Below the pieces are notes generated by a model. That model was not told where the DNA came from, made no database searches, and saw only the letters and a program-made list of their open reading frames with translations. From positions 310,001 through 374,000 of the forward strand of contig NZ_JACSQN010000001.1 of assembly GCF_014836615.1 (NCBI RefSeq): 64,000 bases of DNA. Direction: 5' to 3'. The position numbers and the translations under genes were made by a program. Positions 1-8,138 of the stretch are shown here, piece after piece. Position 1 is the stretch's first letter. Each line of letters begins with the position of its first letter. This stretch comes from Sporosarcina quadrami. Lineage in GTDB: Bacteria > Bacillota > Bacilli > Bacillales_A > Planococcaceae.

Positions 1-549
1 GCTACTGCGTTTATGATTCTGTTCACAGGAATGTACAATACCCAGACAGAAGATGGCAAAGGTTTCATAGTCGAAAACTTGGCAGGTGTCGAACAAGGAC
101 CAGGCTACACACAAGCGGCAGTTGACAGTATACTACCAGGCTTTGGTGCTGGCTTTGTAGCGATTGCGTTATTCTTCTTCGCTTTCACAACTATAATGGC
201 ATATTACTATATTGCTGAAACGAACATCGCCTATCTGTTTAGGAAAAGGAATACAGGTTCAGTCATGTTTATCCTGAAAGTTGTCATTCTGATAACAACG
301 TTCTGGGGTACAATTAGAACTGCGGATCTCGCTTGGGCACTTGGGGATGTCGGTTTAGGAATAATGGTATGGCTTAATGTCATTGCAATTGTTATATTAG
401 CAAAACCAGCCTTGCTAGCGTTAAAGGATTATGAGCAACAGATGACGCTAGGATTAGATCCGGTATTTGACCCCAAAAAACTGGGTATTAAAAACGCTGA
501 TTTTTGGGAAAAAGATTATGTTCCTGAGGATGAACATCGAGAGAAATGA
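1..549 (+). CDS. Sodium:alanine/glycine symporter (AGCS family), C-terminal part
   Basis: The reading frame is open at the left edge, so only the last ~182 codons are present. Three long hydrophobic segments are visible, including a Phe-rich one with AFTTIMAYYYIAETN, which is typical of the last helices of AGCS (AlsT-type) Na+/amino-acid symporters. It is followed by a polar cytoplasmic tail rich in Asp, Lys and Glu. The family imports alanine, glycine or glutamine with Na+ at the cytoplasmic membrane; the substrate cannot be told from this fragment. A strong terminator follows the stop codon. Confidence 0.85.
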   Translation, partial: ATAFMILFTGMYNTQTEDGKGFIVENLAGVEQGPGYTQAAVDSILPGFGAGFVAIALFFFAFTTIMAYYYIAETNIAYLFRKRNTGSVMFILKVVILITTFWGTIRTADLAWALGDVGLGIMVWLNVIAIVILAKPALLALKDYEQQMTLGLDPVFDPKKLGIKNADFWEKDYVPEDEHREK

Positions 550-567
550 ATTTTAAAGCTTTATAAA

Positions 568-609
568 TAAACTAATCGCTCCTTTTTGGGAAGGGGCGAT
601 TAGTTTTTT
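568..609 (+). terminator. Rho-independent terminator of the AGCS gene
   Basis: A 13-bp stem (AACTAATCGCTCC with its near-perfect complement) is followed by TTTTTT. It lies between convergent genes and may serve both strands. Confidence 0.85.
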
Positions 610-635
610 AACGTATGATGAATATAAAAAATGAC

Positions 636-1625
636 TTACCAATTATATAACAAGTCTACTCTAGGTAATAAATAACGTTCTTCAAGCAGTGATTCCAATC
701 GTTGTTCACTTAATAACTCGGTGACTGTACCGATGACAAGGCCTTTTTCCTGTATACCAAGAATCATCTCTTCCATACCTTGAGCGGTTGGTTTTGTTGG
801 ATGCATTAACACCATCGTACCATTATCCACCTCATTGACGACTCTATTTACCATAGTTTGCGTATCAGGTATTTTCCAATCTACTGTGTCTACAGTCCAT
901 AAAACTGTAAACATATTCAGCTCGCGTGCAATGTCAATTGTGTTTTGGTTGAAACTTCCACTTGGGGGACCAAACCATTTGGGTGTGATTCCAAGTGTAT
1001 CTTTAATGACTGCATTGGTTTTTTCCAACTCCATACGCGTTTTTTGCTCAGATGAATTTGCCAAATCAGGATGACTGTACGCATGACTTCCTATTTCGTG
1101 GCCATTTTCAATTAGTTTTTTTGCAATCTCGGGATTTTTCTGTGTCCAACTACCGTCCAAAAAGAAAGTGGCTTTCACTTGATGTTTTTCAAGTGCTTCA
1201 AGAATTGGGGGAATAAATTCATTACCCCAAGCTACATTTATGAGAAAAGCAACCATTTCTTTTTTTTCATTGCCTTTGTAAATGGGAAAAGGGCCGAGAT
1301 CTTGTAAAGAAATGGTGGGAGAAACTTCTTTAAAAATTATATTTCTTTCCTCGAAGTGGTTTAATGGAGCCATTCGTTCATAACTTTTTTCTATATCGAC
1401 AACAAGACCATTGTATCCAGGAATAGCTTTCCAAACTCGATCAATAACAGCATCAGTTGGTTTAAGATCATTTGTGTCTGCAAATTTCTGGATGGAGTCA
1501 ATTAGATTTGTATTCTTGCTATAACTGACAGGAACAAGTGATTTTTCATTCCTATTGGTTGTAGTTATGGTTATGAACAATAATAGTAAACCTGCAAAGA
1601 TTCCTAAATACTTTATGCGTTTCAT
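636..1625 (-). CDS. ylxY: YlxY-type polysaccharide deacetylase-like protein with degenerate active site
   Basis: 329 aa with an N-terminal signal anchor (~residues 8-23) and a C-terminal NodB-homology domain (~125-310). The metal-binding motif 2 (SHAYSHP) and the late His (LMHPT) are present, as is the VDTVDWK segment. The usual motif 1 (TFDDG, which holds the catalytic and a metal-binding Asp) reads LINVAWGNE, and the RPPYG-like motif reads GPPSGSF. From memory of the family, the same INVAWGNE replacement is characteristic of Bacillus YlxY, linked to sporulation genes. It is probably an exported or membrane-anchored cell-wall protein that does not use standard deacetylase chemistry. Strong RBS (GGAGAG) upstream of the ATG. 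Confidence 0.8.
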   Translation of the reverse strand: MKRIKYLGIFAGLLLLFITITTTNRNEKSLVPVSYSKNTNLIDSIQKFADTNDLKPTDAVIDRVWKAIPGYNGLVVDIEKSYERMAPLNHFEERNIIFKEVSPTISLQDLGPFPIYKGNEKKEMVAFLINVAWGNEFIPPILEALEKHQVKATFFLDGSWTQKNPEIAKKLIENGHEIGSHAYSHPDLANSSEQKTRMELEKTNAVIKDTLGITPKWFGPPSGSFNQNTIDIARELNMFTVLWTVDTVDWKIPDTQTMVNRVVNEVDNGTMVLMHPTKPTAQGMEEMILGIQEKGLVIGTVTELLSEQRLESLLEERYLLPRVDLLYNW

Positions 1626-1686
1626 TGTGGCTCTCCTTTTTATGAAGTTTCAAGTAGGAATGCCCAAATTTAATTTTTTCATACAT

Positions 1687-1722
1687 AAAAAAGTCCTTGA
1701 ACGAAACTGTTCAAAGACTTTT
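1687..1722 (-). terminator. Terminator of the OFA transporter gene
   Basis: On the minus strand the stem AAAAGTCTTTGAAC pairs with GTTCAAGGACTTTT and runs into a T-tract, just after the stop codon of the transporter gene. Confidence 0.8.
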
Positions 1723-1734
1723 ATTGAAAATGAA

Positions 1735-3030
1735 TTACATACTTTTAACAGGTTGAATAGGTTGTCCTTTAACAACTTTTTGAGATGCTCTAACTTTCTT
1801 AATATCAACTTGGATGAGAATGGATATTAGCAAAGCTACTGCAAATAATCCGGCAAAAAATAGGAGACTACTTTCGTAACTGCCAGTCGTATCCTTCATC
1901 CACGCTGCAAACATCGGCCCCGCAACTCCTGCTGCAGACCAGGCAGTTAAAATATAGCCATGGATTGCTCCAAGTTGTTTTGTTCCGAATATATCTCCAA
2001 TATAGGCTGGAATACATGAGAAACCGCCACCATAGCAAGTGTAAATCACTGCTAACATGACTTGGAAAATGATCGCGTTTGTTGTAAATGGAAGTAGTGT
2101 GAACAATACTATTTGGATAGCGAAAAATGCTGTATACGTACGCTGTCTGCCGATGAAATCTGAAATGGATGCCCAACCTAGACGGCCTGCACCATTAAAC
2201 AGACCTAAAACACCGACTAACGCAGCAGCTTGTACCGTTGTCATACCGATACTTTCTATAGCAAGAGGTTTTGCTGCCGATAATATTGCAATTCCACAAG
2301 TAACATTGATGAATAACATTAGCCACAAGTAATAGAAACGTTTTGTTTTGACAGATTCATTCGCAGTCAATTGGGCTAAGTCCACTTTCGCTTCAACTTT
2401 TCCTGCTTTTAGTTTTGCCACATATCCTGCAGGTGCCCAACCTTCTTCAGGTTTCTCAAGATAGAGCGATGAAAGGATCATAATAGTGAAATAGAATGCC
2501 CCCAGTATGAAAAATGTATTTTGCAAACCTACAGAAGTGATCAGCGTTTCCATAAGCGGACTGCTAATGGCAGCGGCAAATCCAAATCCCATAATAGCAA
2601 GTCCTGTTGCTAGCCCTCTTCTGTCAGGGAACCATTTCACGAGAGTTGACACAGGTGCTATATATCCAACACCTAAACCGACTCCTCCCAATACACCATA
2701 AAAGAGGTAGAGCAAGGGGAGTGAACCGGCACTGACAGCAACACCCGCACCCATTACACCAATTCCGAAACAAATAGCAGCAAACATCCCTGCTTTACGA
2801 GGTCCATACTTTTCAACAAAACGGCCTAAAAATGCAGCAGATAATCCGAGAAATAGGATCGCTAAGCTGAACGTTAATTGCACTTGGCTAGTAGACCAGC
2901 CAAATTGGTCTATTAACGGGTTCGTAAAATTGCTCCAGGCATACACAGATCCGATTGAAATATGAATTCCAACCGCAGAAGCAGCTATCAACCATCTGTT
3001 TTTTGTTCTTTTACCTTTCACTGTCCACAT
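1735..3030 (-). CDS. OFA-family MFS transporter (oxalate/formate antiporter type)
   Basis: 431 aa, about 12 hydrophobic helices, typical MFS length. The N-terminal HISIGSVYAWSNF stretch and the GRFVEKYGPRK loop between helices 2 and 3 are hallmarks of the oxalate:formate antiporter (OFA) subfamily. It lies beside fdhD and the formate dehydrogenase genes, so monocarboxylate or formate movement across the membrane is a reasonable guess; OFA members also carry other anions, so the substrate is inferred. It ends with its own terminator. An AGGAG-type RBS (AAAGGAGAT) precedes the ATG. Confidence 0.85.
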   Translation of the reverse strand: MWTVKGKRTKNRWLIAASAVGIHISIGSVYAWSNFTNPLIDQFGWSTSQVQLTFSLAILFLGLSAAFLGRFVEKYGPRKAGMFAAICFGIGVMGAGVAVSAGSLPLLYLFYGVLGGVGLGVGYIAPVSTLVKWFPDRRGLATGLAIMGFGFAAAISSPLMETLITSVGLQNTFFILGAFYFTIMILSSLYLEKPEEGWAPAGYVAKLKAGKVEAKVDLAQLTANESVKTKRFYYLWLMLFINVTCGIAILSAAKPLAIESIGMTTVQAAALVGVLGLFNGAGRLGWASISDFIGRQRTYTAFFAIQIVLFTLLPFTTNAIIFQVMLAVIYTCYGGGFSCIPAYIGDIFGTKQLGAIHGYILTAWSAAGVAGPMFAAWMKDTTGSYESSLLFFAGLFAVALLISILIQVDIKKVRASQKVVKGQPIQPVKSM

Positions 3031-3213
3031 CTCCTTTAAATTAAAAGATCATGTGACACACAATGCCTCCCACAACAAAAGGTGTCTAAGAAACTAGTTG
3101 ATTCATTAATTTTTTACTGAAATGAAAATGGAGGAGACATAATTTTGTCACATTTCAGTCATGGTACCATCATGATTCTGTTTTGTCACTATGATTATTT
3201 TAACAGTTTGATA

Positions 3214-4002
3214 TTATCCATTAATTCTCTCTGGATGTGAATAAACATTGAAGGAATTTCCCCTGATGAATCCAACAGCTGTAATGCCTAACTCATTCGC
3301 AAGTTTTATCGCAAGTTCAGTAGGTGCAGATTTTGAAAGAACAATCTCACAACCGATTTTTGAAACTTTCAATAATATTTCAGAAGAAATCCTCCCACTG
3401 AATACGATTACTTTGTTTTTAACAGGAATTTCGTTTCGTAAACAGTGTCCGTAAATTTTATCCAATGCGTTATGCCGGCCGATGTCCATACGTGTTAAGG
3501 AAAATCCATCTGTATCACATAATGCTGCAATATGTACCCCGCCAGTTTGTTGAAACAAGTCAGCTGCGTTATTCATATTGTCCATGAGTGCAAAACAGTC
3601 GGAGGGTTCAAGACTGACATTCCTATCGCTCATTTGTTTTGCGGTTAATGCATCATTTGCAAATACAAATCCTTGCCTGCTCATTCCGCAACACGATGTT
3701 ATAAACCGTTTATTGTGAAGTTGTTCAAAATAGGGGAAGACTCTACTCGTTTCTATGTGAACGATACCAAGGTCTTCATCCAACCGAATTTCTTTTATGT
3801 CTTGATAGTCGATAATAATTCTTTCTGAAGCTAAAAAACCGATTACCATGTCTTCGATATACTCAGGGGTACAGATGATTGTCAGTAGTTCTTTGCCGTT
3901 CAACTTGACGGTAATCGGATACTCCGTAGCGATAACATCTTGTTTTTCTTCAAATTCTCCATCACTATAGCGCCAAATACGTTGTGTCTGAGTGAGTTTC
4001 AT
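3214..4002 (-). CDS. fdhD: Formate dehydrogenase accessory sulfurtransferase FdhD
   Basis: 262 aa from the chosen ATG, which has GAAGGGAG about 7 nt upstream; an in-frame upstream ATG at 4104 lacks an RBS and would run back into the DUF2294 gene. FdhD passes sulfur from a cysteine desulfurase to the molybdenum cofactor, a step formate dehydrogenases need for activity. Visible family features are the TSCCGMSR cysteine motif (~residue 103) and the C-terminal GRHNALDKIYG and SGRISSE motifs. It starts 13 nt after the stop of the DUF2294 gene, so the two are co-transcribed, divergently from forC-forE. Confidence 0.93.
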   Translation of the reverse strand: MKLTQTQRIWRYSDGEFEEKQDVIATEYPITVKLNGKELLTIICTPEYIEDMVIGFLASERIIIDYQDIKEIRLDEDLGIVHIETSRVFPYFEQLHNKRFITSCCGMSRQGFVFANDALTAKQMSDRNVSLEPSDCFALMDNMNNAADLFQQTGGVHIAALCDTDGFSLTRMDIGRHNALDKIYGHCLRNEIPVKNKVIVFSGRISSEILLKVSKIGCEIVLSKSAPTELAIKLANELGITAVGFIRGNSFNVYSHPERING

Positions 4003-4015
4003 CGGATTTCTCCCT

Positions 4016-4360
4016 TCAGTCAATTTTACGGTCAAATAAAAATACAGAAACTGCAATGTCGTCTTCCAGTTTGATGTCAGAGAACAAGTGAAGAAACTTT
4101 GCACCGATTACTTCTTCGAGTCCATCTGGTGGAGATTCCAAATACACTTCTTGTATCATTTTTGTTCGAGCCATATGAATCATTTCTTTTCCTTCAGGTG
4201 TCCCTATTATGAACTTCTCAGTCGGTGTCAAATTTCCGTAAAGAGTAGAGATGACCATATTGTCAACAAAAACCGTATGAATTCTTTCCGGACCTTTTCC
4301 AAAGAGGTCTTTCCTCAACTTTCTAATAATCGCATTGAAATCATGTACTTTTTTTGTCAT
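4016..4360 (-). CDS. DUF2294 family protein
   Basis: 114 aa, soluble. The start chosen is ATG at 4360 with CAGGGAGA upstream; a longer in-frame start at 4402 has no RBS. It shows the GKGPERIHTVFVDN and LTPTEKFI motifs that mark DUF2294. No enzymatic function is established for the family as far as I know. It precedes fdhD by 13 nt and lies divergent to the formate dehydrogenase genes, which suggests a role in formate or Mo-enzyme physiology; that is inference from context only. Confidence 0.75.
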   Translation of the reverse strand: MTKKVHDFNAIIRKLRKDLFGKGPERIHTVFVDNMVISTLYGNLTPTEKFIIGTPEGKEMIHMARTKMIQEVYLESPPDGLEEVIGAKFLHLFSDIKLEDDIAVSVFLFDRKID

Positions 4361-4417
4361 TACCAATATCTCCCTGTTCAAGAATAGTGAATTATCTCTC
4401 AATAATTAATATAACCA

Positions 4418-4446
4418 TTGTATTATCAATTTCTATAACCTATAAT
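4418..4446 (+). promoter_or_regulatory. Sigma-A promoter of forC-forE
   Basis: TTGTAT (4418-4423), a 17-bp spacer and TATAAT (4441-4446). The predicted transcription start (~4452) falls at the 5' edge of the folded leader. Confidence 0.75.
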
Positions 4447-4450
4447 ACTA

Positions 4451-4604
4451 GTAAAGATGGTGCCGAAGTATGAACCTGCTTCGGTGTTATCATGCCATTA
4501 CTTTACATTCGGATTGGTTATTTAGCAAGACCTGCTAGGAGACTATTCCACCATTCATCAATCACACCTCCTAATAGGTGTATTTGAGGATGGTGGATTT
4601 TTTT
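4451..4604 (+). promoter_or_regulatory. Structured forC leader with intrinsic terminator (candidate riboswitch or attenuator)
   Basis: The 5' part folds into a closed domain: GTAAAG/CTTTAC (4451-4456 with 4501-4506) stacked on ATGG/CCAT (4457-4460 with 4495-4498), enclosing the hairpin GCCGAAG/CTTCGGT (4462-4468 with 4479-4485). About 40 nt later a long hairpin (CCACCAT 4548-4554 with ATGGTGG 4590-4596, inner ACACCT/AGGTGT) runs into TTTTTTT (4598-4604), before the AGGAGG and GTG of forC. ATGGTG at 4457-4462 is complementary to CACCAT at 4549-4554, so it could compete with the terminator's 3' arm. Architecture is seen directly; the ligand or effector is unknown. Confidence 0.65.
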
Positions 4605-4625
4605 ATGAAATTAGGAGGCGTTTTC

Positions 4626-7562
4626 GTGTTAATTAACATCAATGGTGTCAATCACTCATTCACCGAGGGAAAGACTATTCTTCAAATTATCAATGAACTG
4701 AAAATTGAGCATCCACAAATCTGCTATTTACCAGAAGTCGATCCGATTGAAACATGTGATACGTGTATTGTTGAAGTGAATGGTCAACTAACTCGTGCAT
4801 GTTCAACAAAAGCACTGCACGGAATGGATGTCCAATTATCCTCTCATCGTGCTAAAGCTGCTCAAACAGAAGCGATGGACCGGATTCTTGAAAATCACCT
4901 GTTGTATTGTACAGTTTGCGATAATAATAACGGCAACTGTAAAATCCATAATACTGTCGACATGATGGGGATAGAAGAACAGAAATATCCATTTGAACCA
5001 AAATGTTCAAAAGATAGCGTCGATTTCACGCATCCATTTTATCGCTATGACCCGAACCAATGTATCGCATGTGGTCAATGTGTGGAAGTGTGTCAAAACT
5101 TGCAAGTGAATGAAACATTGAGCATGGACTGGAACAGGGACCGTCCAATCGTTTTATGGGATGGCGGCGCGAAAATCAATGATTCATCCTGTGTCGGTTG
5201 CGGTCATTGTGTAACAGTTTGTCCGTGTAATGCACTGATGGAGAAATCGATGCTTGGGGAAGCCGGTTTCATGACTGGCCTAAAAGAAGAAGTACTGGAG
5301 CCTATGATTGAGCTCGTAAAAGATGTGGAACCGGGTTATAGCGGTATTATGGCAATTTCGGATGCAGAAGCTGCAATGCGCGATACGCGTACAAAGAAGA
5401 CGAAGACAGTCTGTACATTTTGCGGTGTCGGTTGTTCATTCGAAGTATGGACGAAAGATCGTAAAATCCTCAAAATACAGCCAGTTTCAGAAGCGCCTGT
5501 CAACGCGATTTCGACTTGTATAAAAGGGAAGTTCGGTTGGGATTTTGTTAATAGCGAAAAGAGAATTACAACTCCGCTTATCCGAAAAGGTGATTCTTTC
5601 GTAGAATCTACATGGAAAGAAGCGCTAGATCTCGTTGCCGAACGCTTAGGAGCCATTCATAAAGAAAACGGGGAAGATAGTATCGGTATCATTTCTTCAT
5701 CCAAGATTACGAATGAAGAGAACTATGTCATCCAAAAGTTAGCGCGACAAGTCTTTAAAACGAACAATGTTGATAACTGCTCTCGCTATTGCCAATCACC
5801 TGCAACAGATGGATTATTCCGTACAGTTGGAATGGGTGGAGATGCAGGGACCATTAAAGACATCGCTCAGGCGGGACTCGTGATCATTGTCGGAGCGAAT
5901 CCTGCTGAAGGACATCCGGTGCTTGCGACACGAGTGAAGCGCGCACACAAACTACACGGTCAGAAACTGATTGTTGCAGACTTACGTAAACATGAAATGG
6001 CCGAGCGATCCGATATTTTTATCAGTCCTAAACAAGGCACAGACCAAGTATGGCTTATGGCAGTCACTAAATATATGATCGATCAAGGCTGGCATGACAG
6101 TCAGTTCATCAAGGAGAACGTCCACCACTTCGAAGATTTCCAAGTAGTCCTAAAAAAATACACAATGGAATATGCAGAGCATGTCACAGGTGTATCTAAA
6201 GACATGCTGATCCAAACGGCTGAAATGATCCGTGACGCAGATGGCACGTGTATTTTATGGGGAATGGGCGTTACACAAAATACAGGTGGATCGGATACAT
6301 CTGCAGCCATTTCCAACTTGTTGCTTGCTACAGGCAACTACCGCAGACCAGGTGCAGGAGCCTACCCGCTTCGTGGTCATAATAACGTTCAAGGTGCATG
6401 TGATATGGGCACTTTACCAGGATGGCTTCCAGGTTACCAACATGTAACAGACGATGTTGCAAGAGAGAAGTTTGAAAAAGCATATGGTGTTGCAATAGGT
6501 GATCGACCTGGGAAAGACAATATCCAAATGTTGCACGCGGTGGATGAGGGTATTATGAAAGGGATGTACGTAGTAGGAGAAGATATGGCACTTGTCGATT
6601 CCAATGCAAATCATGTGCATGATGTCTTGTCTAAACTTGAATTCCTTGTTGTGCAAGATCTGTTCTTCTCGCGCACTGCTCAATATGCCGATGTCATTTT
6701 ACCGGCTGTGCCTTCACTTGAAAAAGACGGCACGTTTACGAATACGGAAAGAAGAGTGCAACGATTGTATAAAGCGTTACCTGAAATGGGCGATTCGAAA
6801 GCTGATTGGTGGATCATCCAAGAAGTGGCGAACCGACTTGGAGCTGACTGGCATTACTCACACCCAGGCGATATATTTGCAGAAATGGCAAGTCTATCAC
6901 CTATATTCAGCCAGGCTGATTATACGAACATGGAAGACTGGGACAGCTTCTTCTGGGGTAGCTTAGATGGGAAAAGCACACCATTGCTGTATACTGATGG
7001 CTTTAACTTCCCGGATAAAAAAGCGAGATTCGCTCTTTCTGATTGGATAGAACCTGTAGAATATCCAGATGAGTTCGACCTTCACATTAATAACGGTCGT
7101 ATGCTTGAACATTTCCATGAAGGAAATATGACGAATAAATCTGCAGGCATCCAAGAAAAAGTTCCGGAAATTTTTGTTGAAGTATCTCCTGGTCTTGCGA
7201 AGGAAAGAGGAGTCGTCAGCGGAACGATGGTAAGGCTAATTTCTCCTCATGGCGCAGTACGTTTACCTGCTCTCGTTACAGATCGGGTAAAAGGGAATGA
7301 ACTGTTCCTGCCGATGAACTCAGTGGAAAAGGAATCTGCCATTAACTTCTTGACGGGGACAGCTGTAGACCAGCGTACGAATACTCCTGCATTCAAACAG
7401 GCAAAAGTCCGAATGGAAGTATTGAAGGAGAAGGTTGACAATCCATTACCGGCTACCAATCATCGGAATAAAAAACGACACCCGACATCCGGTATAGAAG
7501 TTGAACGTAAATGGGCTAAACCTGGCTATGAACATCTTACTGACCAAGGGAAGAAGGGATGA
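4626..7562 (+). CDS. forC: ForC-type molybdenum/tungsten formate dehydrogenase catalytic subunit
   Basis: 978 aa. The start is GTG at 4626 with a perfect AGGAGG at 4613-4618; the upstream in-frame ATGs lie inside the terminator hairpin. Domains in order: NuoG-like [2Fe-2S] ferredoxin domain (Cys33, 44, 47, 59), a Cys-rich His-containing segment, two [4Fe-4S] motifs (CIACGQC...C and CVGCGHC...CPC), then the molybdopterin domain opening with CTFCGVGC. The catalytic residue is Cys389 in SRYCQSP, where selenoenzymes carry Sec, and it is followed by Gln rather than the His of E. coli FdhF. Homologous to B. subtilis YjgC/YrhE (ForC), which oxidises formate and passes electrons to menaquinone with ForE. 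forE follows after 5 nt. Confidence 0.93.
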   Translation: MLININGVNHSFTEGKTILQIINELKIEHPQICYLPEVDPIETCDTCIVEVNGQLTRACSTKALHGMDVQLSSHRAKAAQTEAMDRILENHLLYCTVCDNNNGNCKIHNTVDMMGIEEQKYPFEPKCSKDSVDFTHPFYRYDPNQCIACGQCVEVCQNLQVNETLSMDWNRDRPIVLWDGGAKINDSSCVGCGHCVTVCPCNALMEKSMLGEAGFMTGLKEEVLEPMIELVKDVEPGYSGIMAISDAEAAMRDTRTKKTKTVCTFCGVGCSFEVWTKDRKILKIQPVSEAPVNAISTCIKGKFGWDFVNSEKRITTPLIRKGDSFVESTWKEALDLVAERLGAIHKENGEDSIGIISSSKITNEENYVIQKLARQVFKTNNVDNCSRYCQSPATDGLFRTVGMGGDAGTIKDIAQAGLVIIVGANPAEGHPVLATRVKRAHKLHGQKLIVADLRKHEMAERSDIFISPKQGTDQVWLMAVTKYMIDQGWHDSQFIKENVHHFEDFQVVLKKYTMEYAEHVTGVSKDMLIQTAEMIRDADGTCILWGMGVTQNTGGSDTSAAISNLLLATGNYRRPGAGAYPLRGHNNVQGACDMGTLPGWLPGYQHVTDDVAREKFEKAYGVAIGDRPGKDNIQMLHAVDEGIMKGMYVVGEDMALVDSNANHVHDVLSKLEFLVVQDLFFSRTAQYADVILPAVPSLEKDGTFTNTERRVQRLYKALPEMGDSKADWWIIQEVANRLGADWHYSHPGDIFAEMASLSPIFSQADYTNMEDWDSFFWGSLDGKSTPLLYTDGFNFPDKKARFALSDWIEPVEYPDEFDLHINNGRMLEHFHEGNMTNKSAGIQEKVPEIFVEVSPGLAKERGVVSGTMVRLISPHGAVRLPALVTDRVKGNELFLPMNSVEKESAINFLTGTAVDQRTNTPAFKQAKVRMEVLKEKVDNPLPATNHRNKKRHPTSGIEVERKWAKPGYEHLTDQGKKG

Positions 7563-7567
7563 ACTAA

Positions 7568-8050
7568 ATGGCAGCACCAATTACTTCTATTAAAAAGATT
7601 GAACTGACAGATGAAGAATTGCATCAAGTGAAAGTGCACGAATTGCAAGCACTCATTGTTGAACAGCAGCAATCGTTAAATAAAATACTTGAACTAACAG
7701 CGGAATTGGACAAAGCTGGTGTCCTTGATGCATTGAATGCGATGATTAAAGCAAAAGACGAAATTGCAGGCATCGCTGTGCACCAGGCGTCTCGAGAGCC
7801 AATGACAAATATGTTGAACAATGCGATGAACATGGCTGGGATTTTAACGGCAATTGATCCTGAAGTGACTGCGAAACTGAAAAACGGAATTTCCAGTGGT
7901 ATCCATGAAGCTGAACTATACGGTGGAACTGAAGAAAAAGTATCGATATTCCAACTGATGAAAGCACTGAATGATCCTGATATTAATCGGTCCATTAAAT
8001 TCGGAATGGATTTTCTGAAAGGTATGGGGAAAGGTTTGCACGACAAATGA
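7568..8050 (+). CDS. forE: ForE-type DUF1641 subunit of formate dehydrogenase
   Basis: 160 aa, mostly helical and without clear membrane segments, ending with the DUF1641 signature region (LMKALNDPDINRSIKFGMDFLKGMG, shown in part: NDPDINRSIKFG). It follows forC by 5 nt, with GAAGGGATG overlapping the forC stop as RBS. In B. subtilis the DUF1641 proteins YrhD/YjgD (ForE) partner ForC and connect the complex to the menaquinone pool at the membrane; the same role is inferred here from family and operon. No own promoter is seen. Confidence 0.85.
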   Translation: MAAPITSIKKIELTDEELHQVKVHELQALIVEQQQSLNKILELTAELDKAGVLDALNAMIKAKDEIAGIAVHQASREPMTNMLNNAMNMAGILTAIDPEVTAKLKNGISSGIHEAELYGGTEEKVSIFQLMKALNDPDINRSIKFGMDFLKGMGKGLHDK

Positions 8051-8080
8051 ACTTGACTATGAATCTTTTTATCTGCTCTT

Positions 8081-8123
8081 TCGTATAACAATAGAAGAGT
8101 TATAAATACTCGCAGTTATACGA
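8081..8123 (+). promoter_or_regulatory. 9-bp inverted repeat directly before the RBS of the YIP1 gene
   Basis: TCGTATAAC (8081-8089) and GTTATACGA (8115-8123) are perfect inverted arms, with an inner GAGT/ACTC pair. The 3' arm abuts the AAGGAGAG ribosome binding site (8122-8130). It could be an operator or an RNA hairpin limiting translation; there is no T-run, so it is not a terminator. Confidence 0.5.
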
Positions 8124-8138
8124 AGGAGAGATTTAGGT

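Noticed and set aside
3161..3170. ATGGTACCAT palindrome upstream of the OFA gene as an operator
   Set aside because: A 10-bp palindrome alone in a 183-bp gap is weak evidence and no second site or promoter geometry supports it.
4451..4506. Identifying the forC leader outright as a Moco riboswitch
   Set aside because: The context fits a molybdenum enzyme, but the visible stems do not clearly match the consensus elements I can recall, so the ligand is left open.
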